Assembly: GCA_963829505.1 (NCBI GenBank) | Contig: CAWHIL010000003.1 | Location: forward strand, 248,001-312,000 | Reading direction: 5' to 3' | DNA: 64,000 nucleotides | From: Roseiarcus sp963829505 | Lineage (GTDB): Bacteria; Pseudomonadota; Alphaproteobacteria; Rhizobiales; Beijerinckiaceae | Shown: piece after piece, positions 25,733 to 34,176 of the stretch | Layout of the letters: every line of letters begins with the position of its first letter | How positions within the stretch are numbered: the stretch's first letter is position 1 | Position numbers and translations under genes: made by a program | The notes under the pieces: model-generated | Seen by the model: only the letters and a program-made list of their open reading frames with translations | Told to the model about the DNA's origin: nothing | Databases searched by the model: none

Positions 25733-26554
25733 ATGCGAATCCGGATTTCACACGAGATCACCCATCGCTACGCGCCGCCGGCCCGGATGCTGATCCAGAA
25801 CCTGCGCCTGACGCCGCACGGCTTCGACAGCCAGTATGTTCTCGGCTGGCGCATAAGCCATGACCTCGACGGCGCGCTCAAAGGTTCGGAGGACGCGCAC
25901 GGCAACCTCGTCAGCGCCTTTTCCCATCACGGGGCGCCAATCGAGAGGCTGACGGTCACGGCGTCGGGCGAAGTCGAGACGAGCGACGCCGCGGGAGTGG
26001 TGCGCGGCGCGATCGAGCGTCTGCCGCCGGAGATGTACCTGCGCGACAGCCCGCTTACTCACGTCAACGGGGCGCTGCGCGCCTTCGCGAGCGAATTGGT
26101 CGCTGGCGCCGAGGACAAGCTCGACGCGCTTCACCGACTGATGGCGGAACTCAACCGGGTGATGAGCTTCGACCCCTTCCATGCGGACGATCCCGAATCC
26201 GCGGCGGAAGCCTTCGCATTGCGGCGCGGCCGAGCGCGCGACTTCGCGCACATCTTCATCGCCTGCGCCCGAACTCTCGACCTGCCGGCGCGCTTCGTCA
26301 ACGGCTACCGCGCCGCCGAGGAGGCGGGGGGCGAACCCGGCGCGCACGCATGGGCCGAGGCGCATGCGCCCGGTCTCGGCTGGGTCGCGTTCGACTCGAC
26401 CGCCTGCGTCTGCGCCGACGCCCGCTATGTCCGCGTCGCCGTCGGCTTCGACGCCCTCGACGCCAGCTTCGTCCGCGCCGCCCACGGCATGGCGGACGAT
26501 ACCGTCGAGAGCGTCGTCCGGGTCGAGCAGGCGGGGTTCCAGACGCAGGCGTGA
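25733..26554 (+). CDS. Transglutaminase-like protein lacking the catalytic cysteine
   Basis: The 273-residue protein has the N-terminal beta region of bacterial transglutaminases (ITHRYAPPARMLIQNLRLTP) and the papain-like core. The histidine (GAHAWAEAH) and aspartate (GWVAFDST) of the triad are present. The cysteine motif, normally GVCQDFAH, reads GRARDFAH, so the nucleophile is replaced by alanine. The C-terminal GRDYxDxxP signature is also altered. It is therefore probably a non-catalytic or binding member. It completes the ATP-grasp/alpha-E operon; the Anbu peptidase gene often found next is not present here. Confidence 0.85.
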   Translation: MRIRISHEITHRYAPPARMLIQNLRLTPHGFDSQYVLGWRISHDLDGALKGSEDAHGNLVSAFSHHGAPIERLTVTASGEVETSDAAGVVRGAIERLPPEMYLRDSPLTHVNGALRAFASELVAGAEDKLDALHRLMAELNRVMSFDPFHADDPESAAEAFALRRGRARDFAHIFIACARTLDLPARFVNGYRAAEEAGGEPGAHAWAEAHAPGLGWVAFDSTACVCADARYVRVAVGFDALDASFVRAAHGMADDTVESVVRVEQAGFQTQA

Positions 26555-26638
26555 GGGGCGGCTCTCGAGCTTCCGTCAGAGCGGAGACCGCGTTATCAAA
26601 TTGGAAAAACTTCGGCCGGCCGTGCTAAAGGGTTGAAG

Positions 26639-26929
26639 ATGAAACCCTCTCTGGCCCTTGACGCCCATCGCGAGGAGATTTGCCGGATCGTCGCAGCGAA
26701 CCGGGGTCTTAACCCGCGCATCTTTGGTTCCGTGCTTCACCGCGACGATACCGAGATGAGCGATCTCGATCTCCTGATCGACGCCGGGGAGGGGATGACT
26801 CTTCTCGATATGGCGGCCATCGCCGATGCCGTCGAGAATTTGACCCATGCGAAAGTCGACGTGAGAACGCCGGAAGATCTATCGACGATATTCCGTAGTC
26901 AGGTGGTTGCGGAAGCAAGACCCATATGA
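26639..26929 (+). CDS. mntA: MNT-type nucleotidyltransferase antitoxin
   Basis: This 96-residue protein has the minimal nucleotidyltransferase signature FGSVLHRDDTEMSDLDLLID (G-S then D-x-D). In MntA/HepT systems the MNT protein neutralises the HepT ribonuclease by AMPylating a tyrosine near its active site. The ATG at 26639 has AAGGG upstream. Its end overlaps the next gene by four bases (ATGA), the usual arrangement. It sits directly after the ATP-grasp cluster, with an 84-base gap. Confidence 0.85.
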   Translation: MKPSLALDAHREEICRIVAANRGLNPRIFGSVLHRDDTEMSDLDLLIDAGEGMTLLDMAAIADAVENLTHAKVDVRTPEDLSTIFRSQVVAEARPI

Positions 26930-27285
26930 CCGGCGAGAAAGCGCCTCGCGTACCGCATTATCTTAAACACATCGGTGCGGCGATCGAGAGGATCGAAGCC
27001 TACGTGCAGGGACGGGACCTCGGTGCGTTCGGTGCGGATACGCTTGTCCAAGACGCGGTTATTCGCAATTTCGAGATCATCGGCGAGGCGGCGAACAAGA
27101 TTCTGGCGGCGGATCCCGCTTTCCGCGAGCGTCACCCGCAACTGAGGCTCGATCTGGCCTACAGGATGCGCAACGCGCTGATCCATGGGTATGAATTTGT
27201 CAATGTTGTAACGCTCTGGAATACCATCCGGGGCGATTTGCCGATCCTGAAACGCGAAGTGGCGACGCTCTTGCAGAAGAAGTGA
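26926..27285 (+). CDS. hepT: HepT-like ribonuclease toxin (DUF86)
   Basis: This 119-residue helical protein has the RX4HXY toxin motif as RNALIHGY near residue 88, plus the DUF86 signature NFEIIGEAANKI. HepT toxins of the HEPN superfamily cut RNA or tRNA unless silenced by the MNT partner. Overlap with the upstream gene implies coupled translation. The motif is intact, so the pair looks functional. Confidence 0.9.
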   Translation: MTGEKAPRVPHYLKHIGAAIERIEAYVQGRDLGAFGADTLVQDAVIRNFEIIGEAANKILAADPAFRERHPQLRLDLAYRMRNALIHGYEFVNVVTLWNTIRGDLPILKREVATLLQKK

Positions 27286-27391
27286 CGCCCGAGGCTGACC
27301 GCGATCGCGCGCATGCAGCGACGAAAACGATGAGTCAGAGGTCGGGGCAATCGCCGTGGGGAGAAACCCGGAGGTTGAAGCGATAGACCGC

Positions 27392-27883
27392 TCAAAAATC
27401 GAGGGGGGCGTTGTCCACGACCTCCTTCATGACGAAAAACGTGCGGGTCTGCCGGACGCCGGGAAGGGCGATCAGAAGTTCGCCGTGTATGCGGTTGAAG
27501 TCGGCCATGTCGCCGACCCGAACTTTCAGGAAATAGTCGAAGTCGCCGGCGACGAGATAGCAATCGAGCACGAAGTTCAGGCCGGCGATCGCCCTCTCGA
27601 ACGAAGCGAAAGATTCTGGCGTCGAGCGGTCGAGAACGACGCCGACCACGGCAAGCGCCCCACGGCCGATTTTCTCAGGCGCGACGAGGGCGCGGACGCC
27701 CCTGACGAACCCGTCTTCGAAGAGCCGCTGCGTGCGGCGATGGCAGGTCGCGGCGCTGACGCCGGCGATCGTGGCGAGTTCCGCGTTGGCGCGACGGCCG
27801 TCGCTCTGCAAGCCGCGCAGAATCTTGAGGTCGATGCGATCGAGCGTTTCGACAGTGGAAGTTTCTTTCGTTCTTGCAGCCAT
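27392..27883 (-). CDS. acdR: Lrp/AsnC family regulator, AcdR type
   Basis: This 163-residue regulator has an N-terminal helix-turn-helix (LDRIDLKILRGLQSDGRRAN; LATIAGVSAATCHRRTQRL) and a C-terminal RAM/AsnC ligand domain (LVAGDFDYFLKVRVGDMADF). It is divergent from acdS, the standard position of AcdR, which activates ACC deaminase expression. I chose the ATG at 27883, where homology begins; the frame extends upstream to 27958 without Lrp similarity. The regulator role is inferred from position and family. Confidence 0.85.
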   Translation of the reverse strand: MAARTKETSTVETLDRIDLKILRGLQSDGRRANAELATIAGVSAATCHRRTQRLFEDGFVRGVRALVAPEKIGRGALAVVGVVLDRSTPESFASFERAIAGLNFVLDCYLVAGDFDYFLKVRVGDMADFNRIHGELLIALPGVRQTRTFFVMKEVVDNAPLDF

Positions 27884-28017
27884 TTTTGCAACCAGATCAG
27901 CGTAAATGCGCTCTTTGTGTATGTCACCTGCTGCATCGAGCCGCAACTTCGAGAGCACCTTTCGCGGCGGCGATGGTAGATTTCAAACAGTTGTTTCCCT
28001 GGACTGGCGTCGCGCTC
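27884..28017. promoter_or_regulatory. acdR-acdS divergent regulatory region
   Basis: The 134 bases between the divergent genes hold AGCG-TAAATG-CGCT, an inverted repeat with an AT-centre, near 27898. It could be part of an AcdR/Lrp-type site. I could not pick confident -35/-10 boxes for acdS. The frame of acdS is open through the whole region. Confidence 0.3.
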
Positions 28018-29031
28018 ATGCTCTCGAAATTCCCCCGCTATCCGCTGACCTTCGGCCCGACGCCGATCGAGAAGCTCGCGCGCCTGACAGCGCATCTCGG
28101 CGGCGGGGTCGAGATTTTCGCCAAGCGCGAGGACTGCAACTCGGGGCTCGCCTTCGGCGGCAACAAGCTGCGGAAGCTCGAATACATCGTGCCCGACGCG
28201 CTTGCCTCGGGGGCCGACACGCTGGTGACGATCGGCGGCGTGCAGTCGAACCACACGCGCCAGGTGGCGGCGGTCGCGGCCAAGATCGGCATGAAGTGCC
28301 GGCTCGTGCAGGAAGCCTGGGTGCCGCACGAGGACGCGGTCTACGACCGGGTCGGCAACATCATGCTCAGCCGCATCATGGGGGCGGACGTGCGCCTCGT
28401 CGACGACGGCTTCGACATCGGCATCCGCAAGAGCTGGGAGGAGGCGCTGAAGGACGTCGAGGCGCACGGCGGGCGCCCCTACGCCATTCCGGCCGGCGCC
28501 TCGGTGCATGAGTTCGGCGGCCTCGGCTATGTCGGCTTCGCCGAAGAGGTGCGGGCGCAGGAGCGCGACCTTGGGCTTGCCTTCGACTTCATCGTGGTCT
28601 GCACGGTGACGGGCTCGACGCACGCCGGCATGGTCGTCGGCTTCGCCAGGGACGGGCGCGCTAGGAAGGTCATCGGCATCGACGCCTCGGCGACGCCGAA
28701 GCAGACAAAAGCGCAGGTGCTCGAGATCGCGCGCAACACCGCCAAGCTCGTCGAATTCAAGCGCGACATCGCGGACGACGACGTCGTCCTGGTCGAGGAC
28801 TACGCCTATCCGATCTATGGCGTCCCTTCGGCCGAGACGAAGGAGGCGATCCGCCTGACGGCCCGCCTCGAAGGCATGATCACCGACCCCGTCTACGAGG
28901 GGAAATCGATGCAGGGCATGATCGACCTCGTGCGCAAGGGGTTTTTTCCCAAGGGCTCGAAGGTCCTCTACGCTCATCTCGGGGGCGCTCCGGCGCTCAA
29001 CGGGTATGGCTACGCGTTCCGGAACGGGTAA
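28018..29031 (+). CDS. acdS: 1-aminocyclopropane-1-carboxylate (ACC) deaminase
   Basis: AcdS splits ACC, the plant ethylene precursor, into ammonia and 2-oxobutanoate with PLP, lowering plant ethylene. The 337-residue protein matches closely: KREDCNSGLAFGGNKLRKLE with the PLP lysine, IGGVQSNHTRQVAA, and the discriminating residues of real ACC deaminases, tyrosine and glutamate in DPVYEGKSMQG and leucine in AHLGGAPALN (D-cysteine desulfhydrases differ there). I chose the ATG at 28018, where homologues start; an in-frame ATG at 27976 also exists. Lying opposite acdR, it is expected to be ACC- or Lrp-type-ligand induced. Confidence 0.95.
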   Translation: MLSKFPRYPLTFGPTPIEKLARLTAHLGGGVEIFAKREDCNSGLAFGGNKLRKLEYIVPDALASGADTLVTIGGVQSNHTRQVAAVAAKIGMKCRLVQEAWVPHEDAVYDRVGNIMLSRIMGADVRLVDDGFDIGIRKSWEEALKDVEAHGGRPYAIPAGASVHEFGGLGYVGFAEEVRAQERDLGLAFDFIVVCTVTGSTHAGMVVGFARDGRARKVIGIDASATPKQTKAQVLEIARNTAKLVEFKRDIADDDVVLVEDYAYPIYGVPSAETKEAIRLTARLEGMITDPVYEGKSMQGMIDLVRKGFFPKGSKVLYAHLGGAPALNGYGYAFRNG

Positions 29032-29109
29032 GGCGCTGCGGGCCTCCGGCGCGCCGTTCTAAGGATCGACGCCGCAGGGACGGGTTGCGGCTCGCGGGCG
29101 GGCGCGAAG

Positions 29110-29202
29110 GATGAGGGGCGTGGCGACTTTGGGGGTTCACGCCCCGCCCCTCATCCGGCCGCAGAAAGAAAGCGGCCACCCGTCTCCCTGCGGGGGGAGA
29201 CG
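29110..29202. repeat. Partial GC-rich repeat after acdS
   Basis: The segment after acdS contains the GATGAGGGGCGTGG and CCCCGCCCCTCATCCGGCC halves of the dispersed unit, forming a hairpin, and a divergent CTCCCTGCGGGGGGAGACGG end. It lies between the convergent acdS and microprotein genes. Confidence 0.65.
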
Positions 29203-29210
29203 GAATCATG

Positions 29211-29315
29211 TCACGCGCCGAAAGCGTGCGCGGCAAGGGCGATCATGGTCACGAAAGCGCTGAGCGAGGCGATCTCGGCGACGTCACGAAGAGTAAAAAA
29301 CGCGGCTTCACGCAT
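29211..29315 (-). CDS. 34-residue membrane microprotein
   Basis: A short frame reads MREAAFFTLRDVAEIASLSA and then 14 more residues, mostly hydrophobic (FVTMIALAAHAFGA). It has one probable membrane segment from residue 15 to 33, with an amphipathic start. GGGAG lies about 7 bases before the ATG, and a near-consensus promoter lies 34 bases further upstream, so expression is well supported. I do not recognise the family. Size and topology resemble SidA, the 29-residue SOS-induced division inhibitor of Caulobacter; this is analogy only. It is too short for standard gene finders. Confidence 0.6.
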   Translation of the reverse strand: MREAAFFTLRDVAEIASLSAFVTMIALAAHAFGA

Positions 29316-29348
29316 TCTGGTCTCCCGAGGCTTGATCCCTGGAAGATC

Positions 29349-29377
29349 ACTATATGTTCTCTTTTTGTCCGAGTCAA
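29349..29377 (-). promoter_or_regulatory. Strong sigma-70 promoter with SOS-box-like spacer
   Basis: On the minus strand TTGACT (29372-29377) and TATAGT (29349-29354) are separated by exactly 17 bases. The spacer contains GGAC-N7-GAAC (29356-29370), one mismatch from the alphaproteobacterial LexA site GAAC-N7-GAAC. A repressor bound there would block RNA polymerase. It drives the microprotein at 29315. Confidence 0.6.
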
Positions 29378-29508
29378 CGGGAGTTATCCAGAGTTGTTGT
29401 CAGCGTTTGTTGATGCGCGTGTTCACACGAAGACGCGCAGCAGATTTGCGCCGCGTCGGCGGACTGCGCGGGGTCGCAAACGGAAATCGCGGCGACGCCG
29501 GGCGCTCT

Positions 29509-30258
29509 TCAGCTCCGCTTCTTCCCTCCGCCCTTCGCCGGCCGGTCGAGATCCGGGTAACGGCGGAAGACGCCCTGCTCGTTGAACGGAATGCGCCGGT
29601 CGGACGCGAGGTAGCGGGCGATGTTGGGGCGCTTCTCGACTGAGGCCGCAAGCGCGGCGAGCCTGGGATAGAGCTCGGGCGCGGCGGCGAAGGCGTTCGG
29701 GAACGCGTAAGCCATCCCCGCCCAGATCTGGAAGAGTGAGAGATCGACGGTGGTGACGGCCGCGCCGACTGCATGCCCGGGACCTGCCGGATTGGCCGCG
29801 AGCCGTCCCTCGAAATAGCCGAGGAACCTGGGCGCCCGATGCTCGAGGAAGGCGTTGGTCTTCGCCTTCGCCTCCGCCTTCTGGTCCTCGTAATAGAGCC
29901 CGGTCGCGATCGGATGATGGGTGTCGTGGACCTCGGCGACGAAATCCGTGATCGTGAGCTGGAGTCCGTTCGCATAGTGGCGCGAGGCTTCCTCCTTCGG
30001 CGCGAGGTTCAGCCTGGGGCCGAGGTAGGAGAGGATGTTGGCGACGTGCGAGACGATGACCTCGCCGTCGCGCAGGAAGGGCGGGGCGAAGGGCGCCAAC
30101 GGCCCGTCTTTCATGAGCGCGGTCATGGCGCTGACGCCGCGACCCGGCCCCCGCTCGCGGGCGACGTCGACGTAAGCCGCGCCCGCCTCCTCGAGCGCGA
30201 GGCGGACGAATTCGCCGCGGCCCTGGATGCCCGGCCAGTAGAAGAGCTCGTACCGCAT
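29509..30258 (-). CDS. Glutathione S-transferase family protein
   Basis: This 249-residue protein has a thioredoxin-like N-terminal domain (YELFYWPGIQGRGEFVRLALE; GEVIVSHVANILSYLG) and the helical GST C-terminal domain (TTVDLSLFQIWAGMAYAFP). The sequence around YWPGIQGRG resembles the sigma/alpha-like GSTs that use a catalytic tyrosine. The ATG at 30258 is preceded by AAGGAT. Its substrates are unknown. It is divergent from the cyclase gene, about 150 bases away. Confidence 0.87.
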   Translation of the reverse strand: MRYELFYWPGIQGRGEFVRLALEEAGAAYVDVARERGPGRGVSAMTALMKDGPLAPFAPPFLRDGEVIVSHVANILSYLGPRLNLAPKEEASRHYANGLQLTITDFVAEVHDTHHPIATGLYYEDQKAEAKAKTNAFLEHRAPRFLGYFEGRLAANPAGPGHAVGAAVTTVDLSLFQIWAGMAYAFPNAFAAAPELYPRLAALAASVEKRPNIARYLASDRRIPFNEQGVFRRYPDLDRPAKGGGKKRS

Positions 30259-30410
30259 GGGAGGATCCTTTGGATGGCGCTCGAGGCCCGAACCGCCCCG
30301 GCGGAAACCGGTCTGAAACGCAGCCCCTGAAGGGACGCGCCTCGCCAGACGCTCCGTTCCGGGCTACGCTGCGGCAATATACGCGTGGTTCCCCTCACCG
30401 TGAGCAGGCA

Positions 30411-32193
30411 ATGTCCAGGGAGCACGTCCAGCGCCGGCTTGCGGCGATCCTTGCTGCCGACGTCGCCGGCTACAGCCGGCTCATGGGCGCGGACGAGGAA
30501 GGCACGCTCGCGGCGCTCCGCGCCCACCGGCGCGACTTTCTCGACCTCAAGATCGCCGAGCATCGGGGACGCATCGTCAAGACAACCGGCGACGGCCTTC
30601 TGATCGAGTTCGGCAGCGTGGTCGATGCGACCCGCTGCGCGCTCGAGGTCCAGACAGGCATGCGGGAGCGCAACCTCTCCTTGCCGCAGGATCGGCGTCT
30701 GGAGTTTCGGATCGGCATCAACGTCGGCGACGTCATCATCGAGGACGCCGACATCTTTGGCGACGGCGTGAATGTCGCGGCCAGGCTCGAGGGGATCGCC
30801 GAGCCGGGCGGCGTCGTCATTTCGGCGATCGCCCACGACTCTGTCGTCAATCGCGTCGAAGCCGAGTTCAGCGATCTCGGCGAACTGTCGCTGAAGAACA
30901 TCGACCGCCCGGTGCGCGCGTTCCAGGTCAGTTTTGGCGCCCACGATCGCTCGACCATCGCGAGCGCGGCAAGCAAAGCCGTCGGCGCGCCCGAACGGGG
31001 CTCGATCGCGGTCCGACGGTTCACAATCCTCTCCGACGACCGGGGGCTTCAACTCCTGGTCGATGCGCTGGCCGAAGACTTGACCACGCTGCTCGCGCGC
31101 GTTCCGGGCTTCTTCCTGATCGCGAGGACGTCGTCATTCGTGTTCCAGAACCCGGATACGCCGACGTCGGTCGTCGCCGAGCAACTGGGCGTGCGCTACG
31201 TGCTTGAAGGAAGCGTGCGCGGCGCGGGCGATGAGGTTCGGGTATCGACCCAGCTCATCGAAGCCGCGACCGGCCGCATCCTCTGGTCGGCCAAGTTCGA
31301 GGCCGCGCGGGCGGAAACGCTGGCGCTGCAGGACGACATCGCCCGCGGAATCATCGTCGAACTGGAGCCTGCGCTGACGCGGGCGGAGATCGCGGTGATC
31401 CGGCGCCTGCGTCCGGACAATGTCGACGCCTGGGGATGCTACCATCAGGCCATCGGCGCGCTCATGAGTTCGAGGATGGAGCGCCGAGGCGGTCGCGGAG
31501 GCGCAGGGCTTCCTGCGACGCGCGCTCGAACTCGACGGCGGCTTCGCCTTGGCCCGCTCGCACCTCGCCCTCATCTCGGCGCTGGCGCAGAACCTCGGGC
31601 TCATCGAGCGTTCGAAGGAGGCGCGCGAGGCGCTGGCGCGGGAGGCCGAGCGGGCGATCGCAGACGATCCCGGCAGTTCCGAGGTCCTGGGCAATGCAGG
31701 CTGTGCGCTCGCCGACCTCGATCAGCCGGAGAGGGGCGCGGAAATCCTCCGCCAGGCCTGCGAGATCGATCCCAGCAACGCTCAGGCCAAGGTCGCTCTC
31801 GGGGCCGCGCTCGCCATGCTCGGCGACCTCACGACGGCCATCGACCTCATGCGTCTCGGAATCAAGATCAGCCCGAGGGATCGGCGATTGGGCTTCTGGG
31901 GCTCGTCGCTCGCGCATTCGCTTATGCAGGCCAGCCGCGAGAACGAGGCGGTGGAAGAGGCGCGGATCGCCGCGCGGCGCGACCCGCAGCTTCATCTGCC
32001 GCTCCTCGTCGAGGCTGTCGCACAGGTCCGTCTCGGGCGGACCGAACTCGCCCGCGCGGCGCTCGCGTCGGCGCGGCGGGTTCGGCCGCAACTCAGTCTG
32101 CGGGAGATCGAGATTTCGTACGGACGCGCCGCCGGCAGGATTGTCGCGGGATTGTGGGACGGCGCGGAGGCGACGCCCGCCGACGGCGGGTAG
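30411..32193 (+). pseudogene. Adenylate/guanylate cyclase with repeat-containing C-terminus, one frameshift as read
   Basis: This protein combines a class III nucleotide cyclase domain (residues 1-175: LAAILAADVAGYSRLMGADE; GDGLLIEFGSVVDATRCAL; GDVIIEDADIFGDGVNVAAR), a TolB-like middle domain (LAEDLTTLLARVPGFFLIAR; GVRYVLEGSVRGAGDEVRVS) and C-terminal TPR-like repeats. The frame breaks near 31470: after HQAIGALMS an extra base must be dropped to continue as RGWSAEAVAEAQGFLRRAL. Read straight on, the first frame fuses artificially into the next gene. Restored length is 593 residues. Such cyclases are numerous in Hyphomicrobiales; the signal sensed is unknown. Confidence 0.85.
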
Positions 32194-32231
32194 GCTATCG
32201 CGTCGGCGGGGCCTGCGATAAGACGCGCCCC

Positions 32232-33341
32232 ATGCGCAACGCCGCAACATCCAAAGCCGCTTCGGCCGGCGTCAGGACGGACAGGGCCGTCGTCCATACC
32301 GTCGGTGAGGACGAGGCGGACATGCGCCTCGACCGCTGGCTGCAGCGCAAGTTCCCCGGCCTCCCCAACGCGCACCTGCAGAAGATCGTCCGCAAGGGCG
32401 AGGTCAGGGTCGCGGGCAAGCGCGCCGACGTCTCGACCCGGCTCGAGGCGGGGCAGGCGGTCCGCGTGCCGCCGCTCCGCCTCGCCGCAGAGGAGACGAA
32501 GGGCGAGCGGCGCCCGAACCCGAAGGACGCCGAGGCGATCCGGGCGATGACGCTCTACGAGGACAAGGACGTTCTCGTCCTCAACAAGCCCTACGGACTT
32601 GCCGTCCAGGGCGGCTCGGGGACGACGCGGCACATCGACGGCATGCTGGAGGCGCTCGCGTCGAAAGACGGGACGCGCCCCGTGCTCGTCCATCGCCTCG
32701 ACCGCGACACGTCGGGCGTGCTTCTGGTCGCGAAGTCTCGCAGCATCGCGGCCAAACTCGGCGAGATCTTCCGCTCGCGCCAGGCGAAGAAGGTCTACTG
32801 GGCTGTGGTCGAGGGCGTGCCGAAGCCGGCGCAGGGGCGCATCTCGATGTTCCTCGCCAAGGGCGAGGGCATGGGCGAGGAGCGGGGCGCGAAAGGCGCG
32901 GCGAAGGGGCCTCAACGCGCGGATATCGAGCGGATGCGGGTCGCCAGGCACGGCGACCCCGACGCGCAGCACTCGCTGTCCCTCTATGCGGTCGTCGACA
33001 AGGTCGCGCCTCGCCTCGCCTGGCTCTCGATGCGGCCGATCACCGGGCGCACCCATCAACTGCGCGCCCATTGCGAGGCGATCGGCCACCCGATCCTCGG
33101 CGACCCCAAGTACAACCGCAAGGCCGACAACGATCCGGCCCGCAACGACCCGTTGCGCGCCGTGCCGCCCGGCATCGAGCCGAAGCTGCATCTCCTCGCG
33201 CGCCGCCTCGTCCTGCCGCATCCGCGCGGCGGAACGATCGACGTGACCGCACCGCTCCCCGAGCACATGCGGGCGACCTTCGCGATGTTCGGCTTCGAGC
33301 CGCCCCAGCACGACCCGATCGAGGACGCGCCCGATGCCTGA
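32232..33341 (+). CDS. RluA family pseudouridine synthase (RluC/RluD-like)
   Basis: This 369-residue enzyme converts specific uridines to pseudouridine in rRNA. It has an N-terminal S4 RNA-binding domain (MRLDRWLQRKFPGLPNAHLQ) and the RluA catalytic domain with the aspartate in HRLDRDTSGVLLVAKS, plus GRTHQLRAHCEAIGHPILGD. A charged insert (KGAAKGPQRADIERM) is typical of alphaproteobacterial members. The start ATG at 32232 begins after a short gap from the cyclase. ATP12 overlaps its end by 8 bases, so these two are co-expressed. Confidence 0.92.
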   Translation: MRNAATSKAASAGVRTDRAVVHTVGEDEADMRLDRWLQRKFPGLPNAHLQKIVRKGEVRVAGKRADVSTRLEAGQAVRVPPLRLAAEETKGERRPNPKDAEAIRAMTLYEDKDVLVLNKPYGLAVQGGSGTTRHIDGMLEALASKDGTRPVLVHRLDRDTSGVLLVAKSRSIAAKLGEIFRSRQAKKVYWAVVEGVPKPAQGRISMFLAKGEGMGEERGAKGAAKGPQRADIERMRVARHGDPDAQHSLSLYAVVDKVAPRLAWLSMRPITGRTHQLRAHCEAIGHPILGDPKYNRKADNDPARNDPLRAVPPGIEPKLHLLARRLVLPHPRGGTIDVTAPLPEHMRATFAMFGFEPPQHDPIEDAPDA

Positions 33342-34098
33342 GGGGGCGCCCGACCCGATCCGCGCGGCGCGGGCGAATGCGAAGGCCCCGCCGGTCAAGC
33401 GCTTCTACAAGGACGTGGCGTTGCGGGAGGAGGGCGGCGGCTTCGCGCTGACGCTCGACGGACGCTTGGCGCGGACGCCCGGGAAGCGCAAGCTCGCGGC
33501 GAAGAGCCGGGCGCTGATGGAGCGCGTCGCGGCGGAATGGGCGCGCCAGGGCGAGAGGCTCGATGCCAGCGACATGCCCGTGACCCGGCTTCTCAACACC
33601 GCCCTCGACGGCGTCGCCGAACGCAGGAACGAGACGCGCGCCGAGATCGCGGCTTATGCCGGCTCCGATCTCCTCTGCTACCGGGCGGACGCGCCGGAGA
33701 CGCTGGCCGAGCGGCAGCGCAAGGCCTTCGACCCGGTGCTCGACTGGGCGGCCGAGACGCTTGGCGCACGCTTCGTGCTGGCCGCGGGGGTCATGCATGT
33801 GGCGCAGCCGGAAGCGACGATCGCAGCCGTTCGCGCGGCGCTCGCTTCGGTCGACGATCCGGTGGCGCTTGCGGCTCTGGGCGTGGTCACCAACCTGACC
33901 GGCTCCGCGATCCTCGCGCTCGCCGTCGCGCGCGGGCGACTGACCGCCGAGGAAGCCTGGCGCCTCGCCCATACGGACGAGGACTTCCAGATCGAGCGCT
34001 GGGGCGACGACGCGGAGGCGATGGCGCGCCGCGCGTCCCGATGGCGCGAGATGGAGGCCGCGGCGGCGGCGCTTCAGGAGCTTCGGGCCGGCCCCTGA
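33334..34098 (+). CDS. ATP12 family F1-ATPase assembly chaperone
   Basis: This 254-residue protein is the alphaproteobacterial homologue of mitochondrial Atp12, which helps the F1 alpha subunit assemble with beta. Its features include KRFYKDVALREEGGGFALTL, DGRLARTPGKRKLA, MPVTRLLNTALDG, AYAGSDLLCYRA and FDPVLDWAAETLGARF. The gene overlaps the pseudouridine synthase by 8 bases, the usual arrangement in this order. The parS palindrome lies 79 bases after its stop. Confidence 0.92.
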   Translation: MPEGAPDPIRAARANAKAPPVKRFYKDVALREEGGGFALTLDGRLARTPGKRKLAAKSRALMERVAAEWARQGERLDASDMPVTRLLNTALDGVAERRNETRAEIAAYAGSDLLCYRADAPETLAERQRKAFDPVLDWAAETLGARFVLAAGVMHVAQPEATIAAVRAALASVDDPVALAALGVVTNLTGSAILALAVARGRLTAEEAWRLAHTDEDFQIERWGDDAEAMARRASRWREMEAAAAALQELRAGP

Positions 34099-34176
34099 TC
34101 CGCCTCGTCAACGCCCGCTCAAATGGCGCGCGCTACCCGATGCGCGCCGACAGAGGCGCCCATGACCGGCAAAAGG

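Noticed and set aside
30270..33341. Single 1023-residue cyclase-pseudouridine synthase fusion
   Set aside because: The middle is out-of-frame nonsense; the true cyclase C-terminus lies in another frame up to 32193.
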